Assembly: GCA_012521935.1 (NCBI GenBank) | Contig: JAAYLJ010000014.1 | Span: 1-37,753, forward strand | DNA length: 37,753 nucleotides | Direction of reading: 5' to 3' | Source: Campylobacteraceae bacterium | GTDB taxonomy: Bacteria > Campylobacterota > Campylobacteria > Campylobacterales > Campylobacteraceae | Notes under the pieces: generated by a model | Database searches by the model: none | What the model saw: only the letters and a program-made list of their open reading frames with translations | What the model was told of the DNA's origin: nothing | Shown: positions 1 through 7,961 of the stretch, one piece after another | How the letters are laid out: the number at the start of each line of letters is the position of its first letter | How positions within the stretch are numbered: the stretch's first letter is position 1 | Program-made: the position numbers and the translations under genes

Positions 1-570
1 AAGACTGGCTCAGGTGAGTTCATTGCACTTGATGCAAAAATGGGCTTTGATGATAGTGCTATCTTTAGGCAAAAAGATATAGAAAATATGAGAGATTTAA
101 GTGAGGAAGATCCAGCTGAACTTGAAGCTTCAGAGTACGGACTTAGCTATGTAAAGCTTGATGGATATGTTGGTTGCATGGTAAATGGAGCTGGGCTTGC
201 CATGGGTACAATGGATACCATTAATTATGTAGGAGGAGAGCCTGCAAACTTTTTAGATGTAGGTGGTGGTGCTAATCCTCAAAGTGTGGCAAAAGGGTTT
301 GAAATTATCTTAAAAGACCCAAATGTAAAATCAATATTTGTAAATATTTTTGGTGGAATTGTAAGATGCGATAGGATTGCAAATGGAATTCTTGAAGCAA
401 CTAAAATGGTAAAAGTAGATATTCCTGTAGTGGTAAGGCTTGATGGTACCAATTCAAAAGAGGCAGCTGAAATTTTAAGAGATGCAAATATTTCAAATAT
501 TATAACTGCATCTGATCTTGAAGATGGAGCAAGAAAAGCTGTTAAAGCCGCTAAAGGAGAGTTAAAATGA
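1..570 (+). CDS. sucC: succinyl-CoA synthetase (ADP-forming) beta subunit, C-terminal part
   Basis: The reading frame is open from base 1, so the 5' part of the gene lies outside the window; about 189 C-terminal residues are present. They match the CoA-ligase domain of SucC, with the LDGYVGCMVNGAGLAMGTMD region, the LDVGGGAN loop and NIFGGIVRCDRIANGI. SucC binds nucleotide and, with SucD, interconverts succinate plus CoA plus ATP with succinyl-CoA in the TCA cycle. The stop TGA overlaps the sucD start as ATGA, a 4-base overlap typical of translational coupling. The oorDABC genes follow in the same operon, so the enzyme acts next to 2-oxoglutarate oxidoreductase in either direction of the cycle. 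The nucleotide specificity cannot be judged because the ATP-grasp N-terminus is missing. Confidence 0.95.
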   Translation, partial: KTGSGEFIALDAKMGFDDSAIFRQKDIENMRDLSEEDPAELEASEYGLSYVKLDGYVGCMVNGAGLAMGTMDTINYVGGEPANFLDVGGGANPQSVAKGFEIILKDPNVKSIFVNIFGGIVRCDRIANGILEATKMVKVDIPVVVRLDGTNSKEAAEILRDANISNIITASDLEDGARKAVKAAKGELK

Positions 571-1445
571 GTATATTAGTTAATAAAGATACCAAGGTTA
601 TAGTCCAAGGCTTTACTGGCAAAGAAGGTACTTTCCACTCATCTCAGTGTATTGAGTATGGTACAAAAATTGTTGGTGGAGTAACTCCTGGAAAAGGCGG
701 ACAAACTCATTTAAACTTACCAGTTTTTGATAGTGTGATAGACGCTGTTAAGAGCACTAACGCAACAGTTAGCATGATATTTGTTCCTCCAGCTTTTGTA
801 GCTGACGCGGTTATGGAAGCAGCTGAAGCTGGGATTGAGCTTTGTGTCATCATCACTGAAGGAGCTCCCGTTAAAGATATGCAAGTTGCAAAAGCTTATG
901 CAATAAAAAAAGGGATGAAAACCATAGGACCAAACTGCCCAGGAATCATAACTGCACAAGAGTGTAAGATTGGGATTATGCCAGGAGTCATATTTAAAAA
1001 AGGGCCAGTTGGGCTCATTTCAAAGTCTGGCACGCTAACATATGAGGGTGCAAATCAGATAGTTAATGAAGGGCTTGGGATCACAACTGCTGTTGGCATT
1101 GGGGGAGATCCAATCATTGGACTTAGCTATAAAGAGTTGCTTCCAATGTTTGAAGCAGATCATGAGACGAAAGCTATTGTAATGATAGGAGAGATTGGAG
1201 GAGATTTAGAGATTGAAGCTGCTAAGTTTATAAAAGAGAAAATTACAAAACCAGTCATTGCTTTTATAGCAGGGCAGAGTGCTCCAAAAGGAAAAAGAAT
1301 GGGGCATGCTGGAGCAATTGTGAGTGGCAATAGCGGTACAGCAGCAGAAAAGATGAAAGCTTTGGAAGAGGTTGGTGTGCATGTTGTAATTTCACCTGCA
1401 GATATAGGTAAAAAAGTTTTATCTGTCTTAAAAGATAGAGTTTAA
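567..1445 (+). CDS. sucD: succinyl-CoA synthetase alpha subunit
   Basis: The 292-residue protein has the usual SucD length. The N-terminal CoA-binding Rossmann domain shows VIVQGFTGKEGTFHS (about residues 12-26) and GGVTPGKGG. The ligase domain carries the phosphohistidine motif MGHAGAIVSG, with the active His at residue 247, and IGPNCPGII near residue 120. The alpha subunit binds CoA and carries the phosphohistidine that passes phosphate between the nucleotide site in SucC and succinate. The ATG start overlaps the sucC stop by four bases. The gene is followed after 15 bases by oorD with a strong ribosome binding site (AAAGGAG), which places both enzymes in one transcript. Confidence 0.97.
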   Translation: MSILVNKDTKVIVQGFTGKEGTFHSSQCIEYGTKIVGGVTPGKGGQTHLNLPVFDSVIDAVKSTNATVSMIFVPPAFVADAVMEAAEAGIELCVIITEGAPVKDMQVAKAYAIKKGMKTIGPNCPGIITAQECKIGIMPGVIFKKGPVGLISKSGTLTYEGANQIVNEGLGITTAVGIGGDPIIGLSYKELLPMFEADHETKAIVMIGEIGGDLEIEAAKFIKEKITKPVIAFIAGQSAPKGKRMGHAGAIVSGNSGTAAEKMKALEEVGVHVVISPADIGKKVLSVLKDRV

Positions 1446-1460
1446 TAAAGGAGAATAGGT

Positions 1461-1778
1461 ATGAGTCTTATGAAGGCGCCAGAAGGGGTTCCTGTCTGGG
1501 TAGATATATCACGCTGTAAAGCTTGCGATATTTGTGTAAGCTTGTGTCCCGCAGGAGTTCTTGCAATGACTCCAGCCCCTGGAGCGATATTGGGCGCTAC
1601 TATTGAAGTAATTGAACCAGATGCGTGCATTGGGTGTAAAGATTGTGAATTGCACTGTCCTGATTTTGCCATATATGTAGCTGAAAGAAGTGAATATAAG
1701 TTTGCAAAACTTACCGATGAGGCAAAAGAGAGAGCAGAAGCTATTAGAAAAAATAAATTTAAAAAACTAAGCGCATAG
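1461..1778 (+). CDS. oorD: 2-oxoglutarate:acceptor oxidoreductase, ferredoxin-type delta subunit
   Basis: This 105-residue protein contains two 4Fe-4S cluster motifs: CKACDICVSLCP (Cys 19, 22, 25, 29) and CIGCKDCELHCP (Cys 56, 59, 62, 66). Such small two-cluster ferredoxins are the delta subunits of OorDABC, taking electrons from the thiamine-diphosphate-bound intermediate and passing them to ferredoxin, flavodoxin or a quinone-linked acceptor. It is the first gene of the oor set and is separated from oorA by only eight bases containing AGGAGAAGGG. The ATG at 1461 is chosen because AAAGGAG lies directly upstream. Homologous ferredoxin subunits occur in pyruvate oxidoreductases, but the neighbouring alpha and beta subunits and sucCD favour 2-oxoglutarate as substrate. 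Confidence 0.95.
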   Translation: MSLMKAPEGVPVWVDISRCKACDICVSLCPAGVLAMTPAPGAILGATIEVIEPDACIGCKDCELHCPDFAIYVAERSEYKFAKLTDEAKERAEAIRKNKFKKLSA

Positions 1779-1786
1779 GAGAAGGG

Positions 1787-2920
1787 ATGGCTAGAGAAGT
1801 AGTATCAACAGGAAACTCTCTTGCGGCTTTAGCAGCTGTTGAGTGTGGATGTAATTTTTTTGGTGGCTATCCTATAACTCCATCAAGTGAGGTAGCCCAT
1901 GATTTAAGTGTTTTACTTCCAAAGTATGGTGGAACTTTTATTCAAATGGAAGATGAGATAGCTGGAATTTCAGTTGCATTGGGAGCTTCAATGAGTGGGG
2001 CTAAGGCAATGACTGCATCTTCTGGGCCAGGGATTTCTTTAAAATCAGAACAGATTGGACTTGGATTCATCGCTGAAATTCCTTTAGTTATAGTAAATGT
2101 TATGAGAGGAGGCCCATCTACTGGACTACCTACTAGGGTTTCTCAAGCAGACATTGGGCAAGCTAAGTATCCAACTCACGGAGATTTTGAATCTATCGCT
2201 CTTTGCCCTGGAAGTTTAGAAGAGGCATATACTGAAACTGTTAGAGCGTTTAATATTGCTGAGAAGTACATGACTCCTGTTTTTGTCTTACTTGATGAAA
2301 CACTTGGACATATGCATGGAAAAGCAATGCTACCTGATTTGGAAGAGGTTCAAAAAAGCGTAGTTAAAAGAGAGGTTTTTAAAGGTGATCCAAAAGATTA
2401 TAAGCCTTATGAGGCCAAAAAAGATAAGCCAGCTGTGCTAAACCCTTTCTTTAAAGGTTATAGATACCATATAACTGGACTTCATCATGGACCAACGGGT
2501 TTTCCAACAGAAGATGAGCATATTTGCCAATATAATATTGAAAGACTTATGAATAAAATAAGAGCTCATCATGAAGATTTAGTTAAATATGAAGAGTATA
2601 TGCTTGATGATGCTGAAGTTTGTATCATTGCTTATGGATCTATCTCAAGGGCTGCTAAAGAAGCAGTTATTAAGTTAAGATCTGAGGGGATAAAAGCTGG
2701 ACTTTTTAGGCCAATTACTCTTTGGCCAAGCCCTAAAAAAAGATTAAGAGAGCTTGCAAAAGAGTTTGATAAGATTTTTGTAACTGAGCTTAATATGGGG
2801 CAATATCTGCAAGAGATACAAAGAGTTATGAAAAGAGATGATTTTCAAACTCTACATAAAGCAAATGGTAGGCCAATAGCGCCTCTTGAAATGGTAGCTA
2901 AAGTTACGGAGATGATCTAA
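1787..2920 (+). CDS. oorA: 2-oxoglutarate:acceptor oxidoreductase alpha subunit
   Basis: The 377-residue protein has the pyrimidine-binding fold of 2-oxoacid:ferredoxin oxidoreductases. Visible marks are the N-terminal GYPITPSSEVAH motif (about residues 28-39), the QMEDEIAG segment with the glutamate that contacts thiamine diphosphate, TASSGPGISL and the MRGGPSTGLPT loop. The C-terminal third (VCIIAYGSISRAAKEAV onward) is the CoA-side domain. With OorB, OorC and OorD it oxidatively decarboxylates 2-oxoglutarate to succinyl-CoA, or runs in reverse in the reductive TCA cycle. The stop overlaps the oorB start by one base (TAATG). The substrate is inferred from co-location with sucCD and from family resemblance. 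Confidence 0.95.
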   Translation: MAREVVSTGNSLAALAAVECGCNFFGGYPITPSSEVAHDLSVLLPKYGGTFIQMEDEIAGISVALGASMSGAKAMTASSGPGISLKSEQIGLGFIAEIPLVIVNVMRGGPSTGLPTRVSQADIGQAKYPTHGDFESIALCPGSLEEAYTETVRAFNIAEKYMTPVFVLLDETLGHMHGKAMLPDLEEVQKSVVKREVFKGDPKDYKPYEAKKDKPAVLNPFFKGYRYHITGLHHGPTGFPTEDEHICQYNIERLMNKIRAHHEDLVKYEEYMLDDAEVCIIAYGSISRAAKEAVIKLRSEGIKAGLFRPITLWPSPKKRLRELAKEFDKIFVTELNMGQYLQEIQRVMKRDDFQTLHKANGRPIAPLEMVAKVTEMI

Positions 2921-3747
2921 TGGCATTTAACTATGATGAATATTTACGCACTGACAAAATGCCGACCTTATGGTGTTGGGGGTGTGGCGATGGTGTTATT
3001 TTAAAGTCTATCATTCGTACAATAGAAAAGCTAGGTTGGAGTATGGATGATGTATGTTTAGTCTCTGGGATTGGTTGTAGTGGAAGAATTAGCTCATATG
3101 TTAACTGCAACACTGTTCACACAACTCACGGCAGAGCAGTGGCTTATGCAACAGGTATTAAGCTAGCAAATCCTGATAAGAAAGTGATTGTAGTAACAGG
3201 AGATGGAGATGGGCTTGCAATTGGTGGGAACCATACTATTCATGGATGTAGAAGAAATATAGATTTAAACCATGTTTTAATAAATAACTTTATTTATGGA
3301 TTAACAAACTCTCAAACCTCTCCAACAACTCCACAAGGGATGTGGACTGTTACAGCTCAATATGGAAATATTGATCCATCATTTGACGCGGCAAAGTTGG
3401 CTGAGGCAGCAGGAGCTACTTTTGTAGCAAGAGAGAGTGTAGTTGATCCTAGAAAGATTGAAAAAGTTCTTTTTGAAGGATTTAGTCACGAGGGTTACTC
3501 ATTTTTTGATATTTTTTCAAATTGTCACATCAATTTAGGTAGAAAAAATAAAATGGGTGAAGCTTATCAAAATTTAGAGTGGATAAAAAACCAAACAGTA
3601 TCTAAAAGAAAATATGAAACGCTTGAGGATAAGAGCGGGTTTTTCCCAACTGGAGTATTAAAACATGATACTACTAAGCTAGAGTACTGCAAAGGGTATC
3701 AAAAAGTAATAGAAGCTGCGCAAGAAAAGCGCATGGTCAAGCTTTAG
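2920..3747 (+). CDS. oorB: 2-oxoglutarate:acceptor oxidoreductase beta subunit
   Basis: The 275-residue protein carries the thiamine-diphosphate-binding half of the enzyme. The N-terminal WCWGCGDGVILKSI holds a conserved cysteine pair (about residues 19 and 22). GIGCSGRISSY follows near residue 50, and the GDGDGLAIGGNHTIH motif near residue 92 is the Mg2+/diphosphate site. NNFIYGLTNSQTSPTTP is the classic beta-subunit signature. It pairs with OorA to form the active site. The gene overlaps oorA by one base and precedes oorC by nine bases containing TAGGAG, so all four subunits are co-translated. Confidence 0.95.
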   Translation: MAFNYDEYLRTDKMPTLWCWGCGDGVILKSIIRTIEKLGWSMDDVCLVSGIGCSGRISSYVNCNTVHTTHGRAVAYATGIKLANPDKKVIVVTGDGDGLAIGGNHTIHGCRRNIDLNHVLINNFIYGLTNSQTSPTTPQGMWTVTAQYGNIDPSFDAAKLAEAAGATFVARESVVDPRKIEKVLFEGFSHEGYSFFDIFSNCHINLGRKNKMGEAYQNLEWIKNQTVSKRKYETLEDKSGFFPTGVLKHDTTKLEYCKGYQKVIEAAQEKRMVKL

Positions 3748-3756
3748 GAGGCCACT

Positions 3757-4314
3757 ATGAGAAATCAATTGCGTTTTGTGGGAGTAGGTGGTCAAGGTGT
3801 TATTTTAGCTGGAGAGATATTGGCTGCAGCAAAGATAAAAGATGGTGGATATGGTGTAAAAGCTTCTACTTATACCTCACAAGTAAGAGGAGGGCCAACC
3901 AAGGTTGACATACTCCTTGATGAGGGAGAGATACTATTTCCTTATGCAAATGAGGGCGAGATAGAGTTCATGCTTGCAACTGCTCAAGTTAGCTATGATC
4001 AGTTTAAAAGTGGGGTAAAAGAGGGCGGTATAATTGTAGTAGAGCCAAACTTAGTTAAACCATCAAATGAAGATAGAAAAAAATGGAAAATATATGAAAT
4101 TCCAATAATCACCATAGCAAAAGATGAAGTTGGCAATGTTGTTACTCAATCTGTTGTTGCTTTAGCCATCGCTTTGGAAATGACTGAGGTTTTAAATGAA
4201 GAGTTGGTTAAAGAAGTCATGTTATCTAAAGTTCCACCAAAGGTGCATGAAGCCAACATTAAAGCTTTTGATCTTGGGGTTAAGTACGCAAAAGAAGCTA
4301 TGAAGGATAACTAA
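3757..4314 (+). CDS. oorC: 2-oxoglutarate:acceptor oxidoreductase gamma subunit
   Basis: The 185-residue protein begins with the FVGVGGQGVILAGEIL motif typical of the gamma domain of 2-oxoacid oxidoreductases, followed by SQVRGGPTKVDILL. This subunit completes the OorDABC complex and helps form the CoA site. It is the last gene of the sucCD-oorDABC operon: its stop codon at 4312-4314 lies inside the 5' arm of a perfect 13-bp hairpin, and the next gene is on the opposite strand. Length and start are ordinary for the family. Confidence 0.94.
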   Translation: MRNQLRFVGVGGQGVILAGEILAAAKIKDGGYGVKASTYTSQVRGGPTKVDILLDEGEILFPYANEGEIEFMLATAQVSYDQFKSGVKEGGIIVVEPNLVKPSNEDRKKWKIYEIPIITIAKDEVGNVVTQSVVALAIALEMTEVLNEELVKEVMLSKVPPKVHEANIKAFDLGVKYAKEAMKDN

Positions 4315-4336
4315 AGGGACTTCCCCTTTAGTTATC
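4306..4336. terminator. 13-bp perfect hairpin between oorC and marC
   Basis: GATAACTAAAGGG at 4306-4318 is the exact reverse complement of 4324-4336, with a five-base loop (ACTTC). The plus-strand side is followed by TTAAATTT, a weak U-tract. The oorC stop codon lies in the 5' arm and the marC stop codon begins at the next base (4339-4337 on the minus strand). The hairpin is therefore placed to end both convergent transcripts. The minus-strand exit lacks a U-run, so termination in that direction is less certain. Confidence 0.7.
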
Positions 4337-4921
4337 TTAAATTTCAAAAAAACCTTTTATGCCAGATAATACCATTTGAGCAGAGAGTGCTGCTAAAACT
4401 AATCCAGTTATCTTACTTAAAACAATTAGTCCAGATTTTTTGGTAACTTTTTCTATCTCATTTGCAAAATATAAAAGTAACCCAATGCTAAAAACAGCTA
4501 GATATAAAGCTAGCCAACCTTTAAGTACTTCACTTGTCTCTTCTAAACTAGCGCCCATAACTAAAATAGCTCCAATAGTTCCAGGCCCAATGGTTATTGG
4601 GATGGCTAAAGGAACTACGATTGAACTATTTATATCCTCAAGCGGTTCACTTGGCAACGGCCCATTTATCAAAGATATAGCTGTTATGAAAAGCAGAGCC
4701 CCAGCACCAACTCTAAATGCTTCTAGAGTTATGCCAAGCATAAAGAAGATATGATTGCCAAAAAATAGAAGTATTGAGACTAAAATGGAGATGGTTAAAG
4801 TTGTTTTAAGTGCTAGTTTTTTTCTACTCTCAAGGCTATTTTTGGTTAAAATCAAAAACATTAAAAGAGAAAAAAATGGTGTCATTAAAAAGAAAAATTT
4901 TATATATGTTGTAAATATCAT
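4337..4921 (-). CDS. marC: MarC family integral membrane protein
   Basis: The 194-residue protein is strongly hydrophobic, with about six membrane segments. It carries the MarC/UPF0056 signatures FRVGAGALLFITAISLINGP and VPLAIPITIGPGTIGAILV. MarC proteins are inner-membrane proteins of unsettled function; the old link to multiple antibiotic resistance is not supported by later work on the family. It is the last gene of the long minus-strand envelope operon, 16 bases downstream of the YggS-type gene. The symbol follows the family name and does not imply resistance. Confidence 0.85.
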   Translation of the reverse strand: MIFTTYIKFFFLMTPFFSLLMFLILTKNSLESRKKLALKTTLTISILVSILLFFGNHIFFMLGITLEAFRVGAGALLFITAISLINGPLPSEPLEDINSSIVVPLAIPITIGPGTIGAILVMGASLEETSEVLKGWLALYLAVFSIGLLLYFANEIEKVTKKSGLIVLSKITGLVLAALSAQMVLSGIKGFFEI

Positions 4922-4937
4922 TTAAAAAACTTTTCAA

Positions 4938-5609
4938 TTAATGAAATATGGTAGAGCCTAATCTAACCATGTTTGAACCACAACTAATTGCAAGCTCATA
5001 ATCCCCACTCATTCCCATTGAGCAAATTGAAGCTCCATGAGATTTTAAAGATTCAAATATCTTATATGTAGCTTCAAAGCTTTCTTGAACAAGTTTTCTA
5101 TCATCCTCGTGAGCGCCCATACTCATTACGCCTAAAAGATTTATATTTTTACACTCACTTAAAATTTTCAAATACTCTTCATTTGCAACCTCAGGCATAA
5201 CTCCAGATTTTGAATCTTCTTTTGCGCTATTTATTTGCAAAAGAATATTTACTTTTTTACCCTTTGCTTCTAATCTTTTATCTATCTCTTTAGCTAATGA
5301 AAAACTCTCACACGAGTGGATCAAGCTAACATTTTGATCCAAAAGTGCATTTATCTTATTTTTTTGCAATCTTCCAATAAAATGCCACTCTAAAGGTAAA
5401 TTTTCTAACTCTTCACTCTTTTTTGCAAGCTCTTGAACCCTATTTTCCCCAAATGCTCTTTGTCCAGCGTTATATAGCAGTTCCACCTCTTTTGAAGTCA
5501 CGCTTTTACTAACTGCAACTAGCTTTATGATTTGGTGTTCACTAACTTTTGTCCTAGCTTTTTCAATTTTTTCAAAAACTGCGTCTAATCTTTTTTCATA
5601 AATATTCAC
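4938..5609 (-). CDS. YggS/PLPBP family pyridoxal-phosphate-binding protein
   Basis: The 223-residue protein is a single alanine-racemase-type barrel. KLVAVSKSVT gives the PLP lysine at residue 35; AFGENRVQEL, EWHFIGRLQKNK and the C-terminal SMGMSGDYELAISCGSNMVRLG are family signatures. Members of this family (PROSC, YggS) show no clear enzymatic activity and help maintain PLP and amino-acid homeostasis. Translation starts at a GTG that overlaps the rseP stop as GTGA. The gene sits between rseP and marC in the envelope operon, which suggests co-expression but gives no direct functional link. Confidence 0.92.
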   Translation of the reverse strand: MNIYEKRLDAVFEKIEKARTKVSEHQIIKLVAVSKSVTSKEVELLYNAGQRAFGENRVQELAKKSEELENLPLEWHFIGRLQKNKINALLDQNVSLIHSCESFSLAKEIDKRLEAKGKKVNILLQINSAKEDSKSGVMPEVANEEYLKILSECKNINLLGVMSMGAHEDDRKLVQESFEATYKIFESLKSHGASICSMGMSGDYELAISCGSNMVRLGSTIFH

Positions 5610-6661
5610 TGATATGCTTCTGATATTCTTAAAATATTATTTGTAATAGTAAAGGCCATTAAGCTTATAAGAATAGACCATCCAGCATAAGTTAGATTGA
5701 TGTAAACCTTCTCATTTGGTGGCCTTTTAAAAAGTAACTCATATAGATTGAAAATAATGTGCCCACCATCAAGTGCGGGAATTGGAAAAAGATTTATCAC
5801 CCCTAGGTTAACTGAAATTAAAGCAGTGAGTAAAAACAGTGTTACTATGCCACTTTTAGCAGCTGAAGATGTTATTTGGACAATGGAGATAACTCCACCC
5901 ATCTCTTTTGGAGAGATAACTCCCTCAATCATTTTTTGTAAACTTTTTAAGATTAAGGTTGCTGATTTTATGGTTTCATTGTAAGCATAAATAAAAGGCT
6001 TTGTGCCTGTTAAATAAAGTGTAGTAACCTCACCAATGGGAGATATGCCAATTAGTTTTTCATGTATAGTTTCACCAAAAATATTTCTATTTTCACTTAA
6101 CTTTGGAGTTAATGAGATAAGATGAGTTTTTCCATCCCTTTCTATCTTAAGCTCAATTTGGCCATCAGTTTTTAAAACCATTGGTTTAATTTCATCCCAT
6201 GAATTAATTGAAATATTAGCAATTTCTAAAATCTTATCGCCCTCAATTAACCCAGCGCTTTGCGCACTTGAGTTTTCAGATATATTGCCAATTACTGGTG
6301 CTAAAGTAGGCACTCCAAGCACTCCAACAGCAATATAAAGAAAAAAAGCTAATAGAAAATTTGCAAATGGTCCAGCAAAAAGAATAGCTATTTTTTGAAG
6401 AGGTGGCTTTGACATATAGCTATCATGATCAAAGTTTTTCTTAGATGGATCGCTATCATCTTGTCCTTTCATTTGAACATATCCGCCAAGGGGGACTGCG
6501 CTTATGCAGTAAGTTGTATCCTTATGAACCCAAGATAGGATTTTTTTACCAAAACCTATACTAAAAACCTCTACCTTAACTCCAAAAAATCTTGCAACTA
6601 CAAAGTGTCCAAGTTCATGAAAAAAGATTAAAAAAGAGAGGATTAAGATAGAAATTAGCAC
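5606..6661 (-). CDS. rseP: RIP-type intramembrane zinc metalloprotease RseP
   Basis: This 351-residue site-2 protease has the zinc motif HELGH in the first membrane helix (His15, Glu16, His19) and the third-ligand motif NLFPIPALDGGH near residues 290-301, with Asp298. A single PDZ domain spans about residues 105-180 (IGNISENSSAQSAGLIEGDKI). The E. coli protein has two PDZ domains and about 450 residues, so this is the shorter form. The family cleaves anti-sigma factors and leftover signal peptides inside the membrane. The start is a GTG overlapping the pgsA stop by one base (TAGTG). Its place after pgsA matches the common bacterial clustering of rseP with phospholipid genes. Confidence 0.93.
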   Translation of the reverse strand: MLISILILSFLIFFHELGHFVVARFFGVKVEVFSIGFGKKILSWVHKDTTYCISAVPLGGYVQMKGQDDSDPSKKNFDHDSYMSKPPLQKIAILFAGPFANFLLAFFLYIAVGVLGVPTLAPVIGNISENSSAQSAGLIEGDKILEIANISINSWDEIKPMVLKTDGQIELKIERDGKTHLISLTPKLSENRNIFGETIHEKLIGISPIGEVTTLYLTGTKPFIYAYNETIKSATLILKSLQKMIEGVISPKEMGGVISIVQITSSAAKSGIVTLFLLTALISVNLGVINLFPIPALDGGHIIFNLYELLFKRPPNEKVYINLTYAGWSILISLMAFTITNNILRISEAYQ

Positions 6662-7197
6662 TACTCATCCTCTTTTGTAAAATTAACTATGTACTCCCAC
6701 CCAGAATATAGAGTCATTGCTACTGCTATCCAGAGTAAAAATTGAGCTAAAGGCCAATCCATAATTAAAAAACCAATAGCTATCATTTGCATAACAGTTT
6801 TAACTTTTCCAGCAAATGAAGCAGCTATATTAGCCCCCTCGCTTGCAGCCATAACTCTAAGTCCAGTTATGAAAAACTCTCTAGTTAAGATAAGATATAT
6901 AGCCCAAGGATTAGCCCTGCCAATAAGCATTAAACCTAAAAAAGCAGCTAAGGTTAACATTTTATCTGCAAGTGGGTCTAAAATTGCACCAAGTTTTGTT
7001 TTTTGATTCCATTTTCTAGCGATGAAGCCATCAAAAAAGTCTGTAATACTGGCTATTACAAAGATTAATGCTGCATAATAATCAAGCCAACTTATGTGGA
7101 TTGATTCAAAAAAATCTCTTTGAATGAGTAAAATAAAAAGAAGTGGTGCTAAAAATACTCTAATAAGAGCTAGTGCATTTGGAAGGTTTAATCTCAT
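6661..7197 (-). CDS. pgsA: CDP-diacylglycerol-glycerol-3-phosphate 3-phosphatidyltransferase
   Basis: The 178-residue membrane protein carries the complete CDP-alcohol phosphotransferase motif DG-xx-AR-x8-G-xxx-D-xxx-D, seen as DGFIARKW followed by LGAILDPLADKM (about residues 57-82). PgsA makes phosphatidylglycerol-phosphate, the precursor of phosphatidylglycerol and cardiolipin, at the inner membrane. It overlaps the upstream enoyl reductase by four bases (ATGA) and rseP by one. The family also includes phosphatidylserine synthases, but the length and the N-terminus (LNLPNALALIRVFLAPLLF) match PgsA. Confidence 0.93.
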   Translation of the reverse strand: MRLNLPNALALIRVFLAPLLFILLIQRDFFESIHISWLDYYAALIFVIASITDFFDGFIARKWNQKTKLGAILDPLADKMLTLAAFLGLMLIGRANPWAIYLILTREFFITGLRVMAASEGANIAASFAGKVKTVMQMIAIGFLIMDWPLAQFLLWIAVAMTLYSGWEYIVNFTKEDE

Positions 7198-7961
7198 TTA
7201 AATGTGGTTCCCCCATCAATTATTAGTGTATGTCCTGTAATCCAATTTGCACTACTTGAACATAAAAATAGACACGCTCCTGCCATGTCTATTGGTTGCC
7301 CCATTCTGTTTAATGGAGAGAGACTAGCAGTTTTTTCTTTTACCTCTTCATAGTTTGTAAAGGCTCTAAGTGCATCAGTTTCGATTGGTCCTCCGCTTAT
7401 AGCATTAACTCTAATGCCTTTTTCTCCAAGCTCAGTTGCTGCGTATCTAACCATAACCTCAACCGCAGCCTTGCTAGCTCCATGTCCTGCATAGTTGTCT
7501 ATATATACTAAGTTTCCAGTAGATGAGAGAGATATGATGCTTCCACCACCTATTTTTTCCATTCTTTTTGCTGCTTCTTGAGCTCCAACAACAAAAGCAT
7601 TTACAGTTGCGGTAAAGATATTGTTTATTCCTCTAGGTCTTAGCTTCATAAATTTTGTATATCCACCAACAACAGCTCTTCCAGAGATGATTGCATTAGA
7701 TATGAAAAAATCAACCCTATCAAAATCCTCATCTATCTTTTTAAAAAGCTCTTTATATTCATCTGGTACTAAAATATTTAGTGGATAAGCTCTAGCTTTA
7801 ATCCCATACTCTTTCTCTAACTCTTTAGCTTGATTTTGAGCAAGCTCTTCATTTGAATTGTAGGTAAAGGCGATATTCACACCTTTTTTGGCAAATTCAA
7901 TTACAATTGCCCTGCCAATACCCCTTGTTCCACCACTAATTACTAAACACTTCCCCTTCAT
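7194..7961 (-). CDS. FabL-like enoyl-[acyl-carrier-protein] reductase (SDR family)
   Basis: The 255-residue Rossmann protein has the cofactor loop GGTRGIG (residues 10-16), Ser146/Ser147 and a catalytic pair Tyr157-x6-Lys164 (NYAGHGASK). Ordinary short-chain dehydrogenases, including FabG, have Tyr-x3-Lys. The x6 spacing is the mark of enoyl-ACP reductases such as FabI and FabL. IETDALRAF, RYAATEL and AISGGPI resemble Bacillus FabL as I remember it. The likely reaction is reduction of trans-2-enoyl-ACP, the last step of fatty acid elongation. It is translationally coupled to dapA upstream (TAATG) and pgsA downstream (ATGA), a lipid context. A FabI elsewhere in the genome cannot be excluded; this could be a second isoform. 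Confidence 0.75.
   Translation of the reverse strand: MKGKCLVISGGTRGIGRAIVIEFAKKGVNIAFTYNSNEELAQNQAKELEKEYGIKARAYPLNILVPDEYKELFKKIDEDFDRVDFFISNAIISGRAVVGGYTKFMKLRPRGINNIFTATVNAFVVGAQEAAKRMEKIGGGSIISLSSTGNLVYIDNYAGHGASKAAVEVMVRYAATELGEKGIRVNAISGGPIETDALRAFTNYEEVKEKTASLSPLNRMGQPIDMAGACLFLCSSSANWITGHTLIIDGGTTFK

Noticed and set aside
717..959. 80-codon minus-strand reading frame inside sucD
   Set aside because: It lies wholly within a well-conserved sucD frame, has no ribosome binding site and translates to a Cys/His/Tyr-rich sequence typical of a shadow frame.
1442..1672. 76-codon minus-strand reading frame over oorD
   Set aside because: oorD on the plus strand has two intact 4Fe-4S motifs; the antisense frame resembles no protein and has no context.
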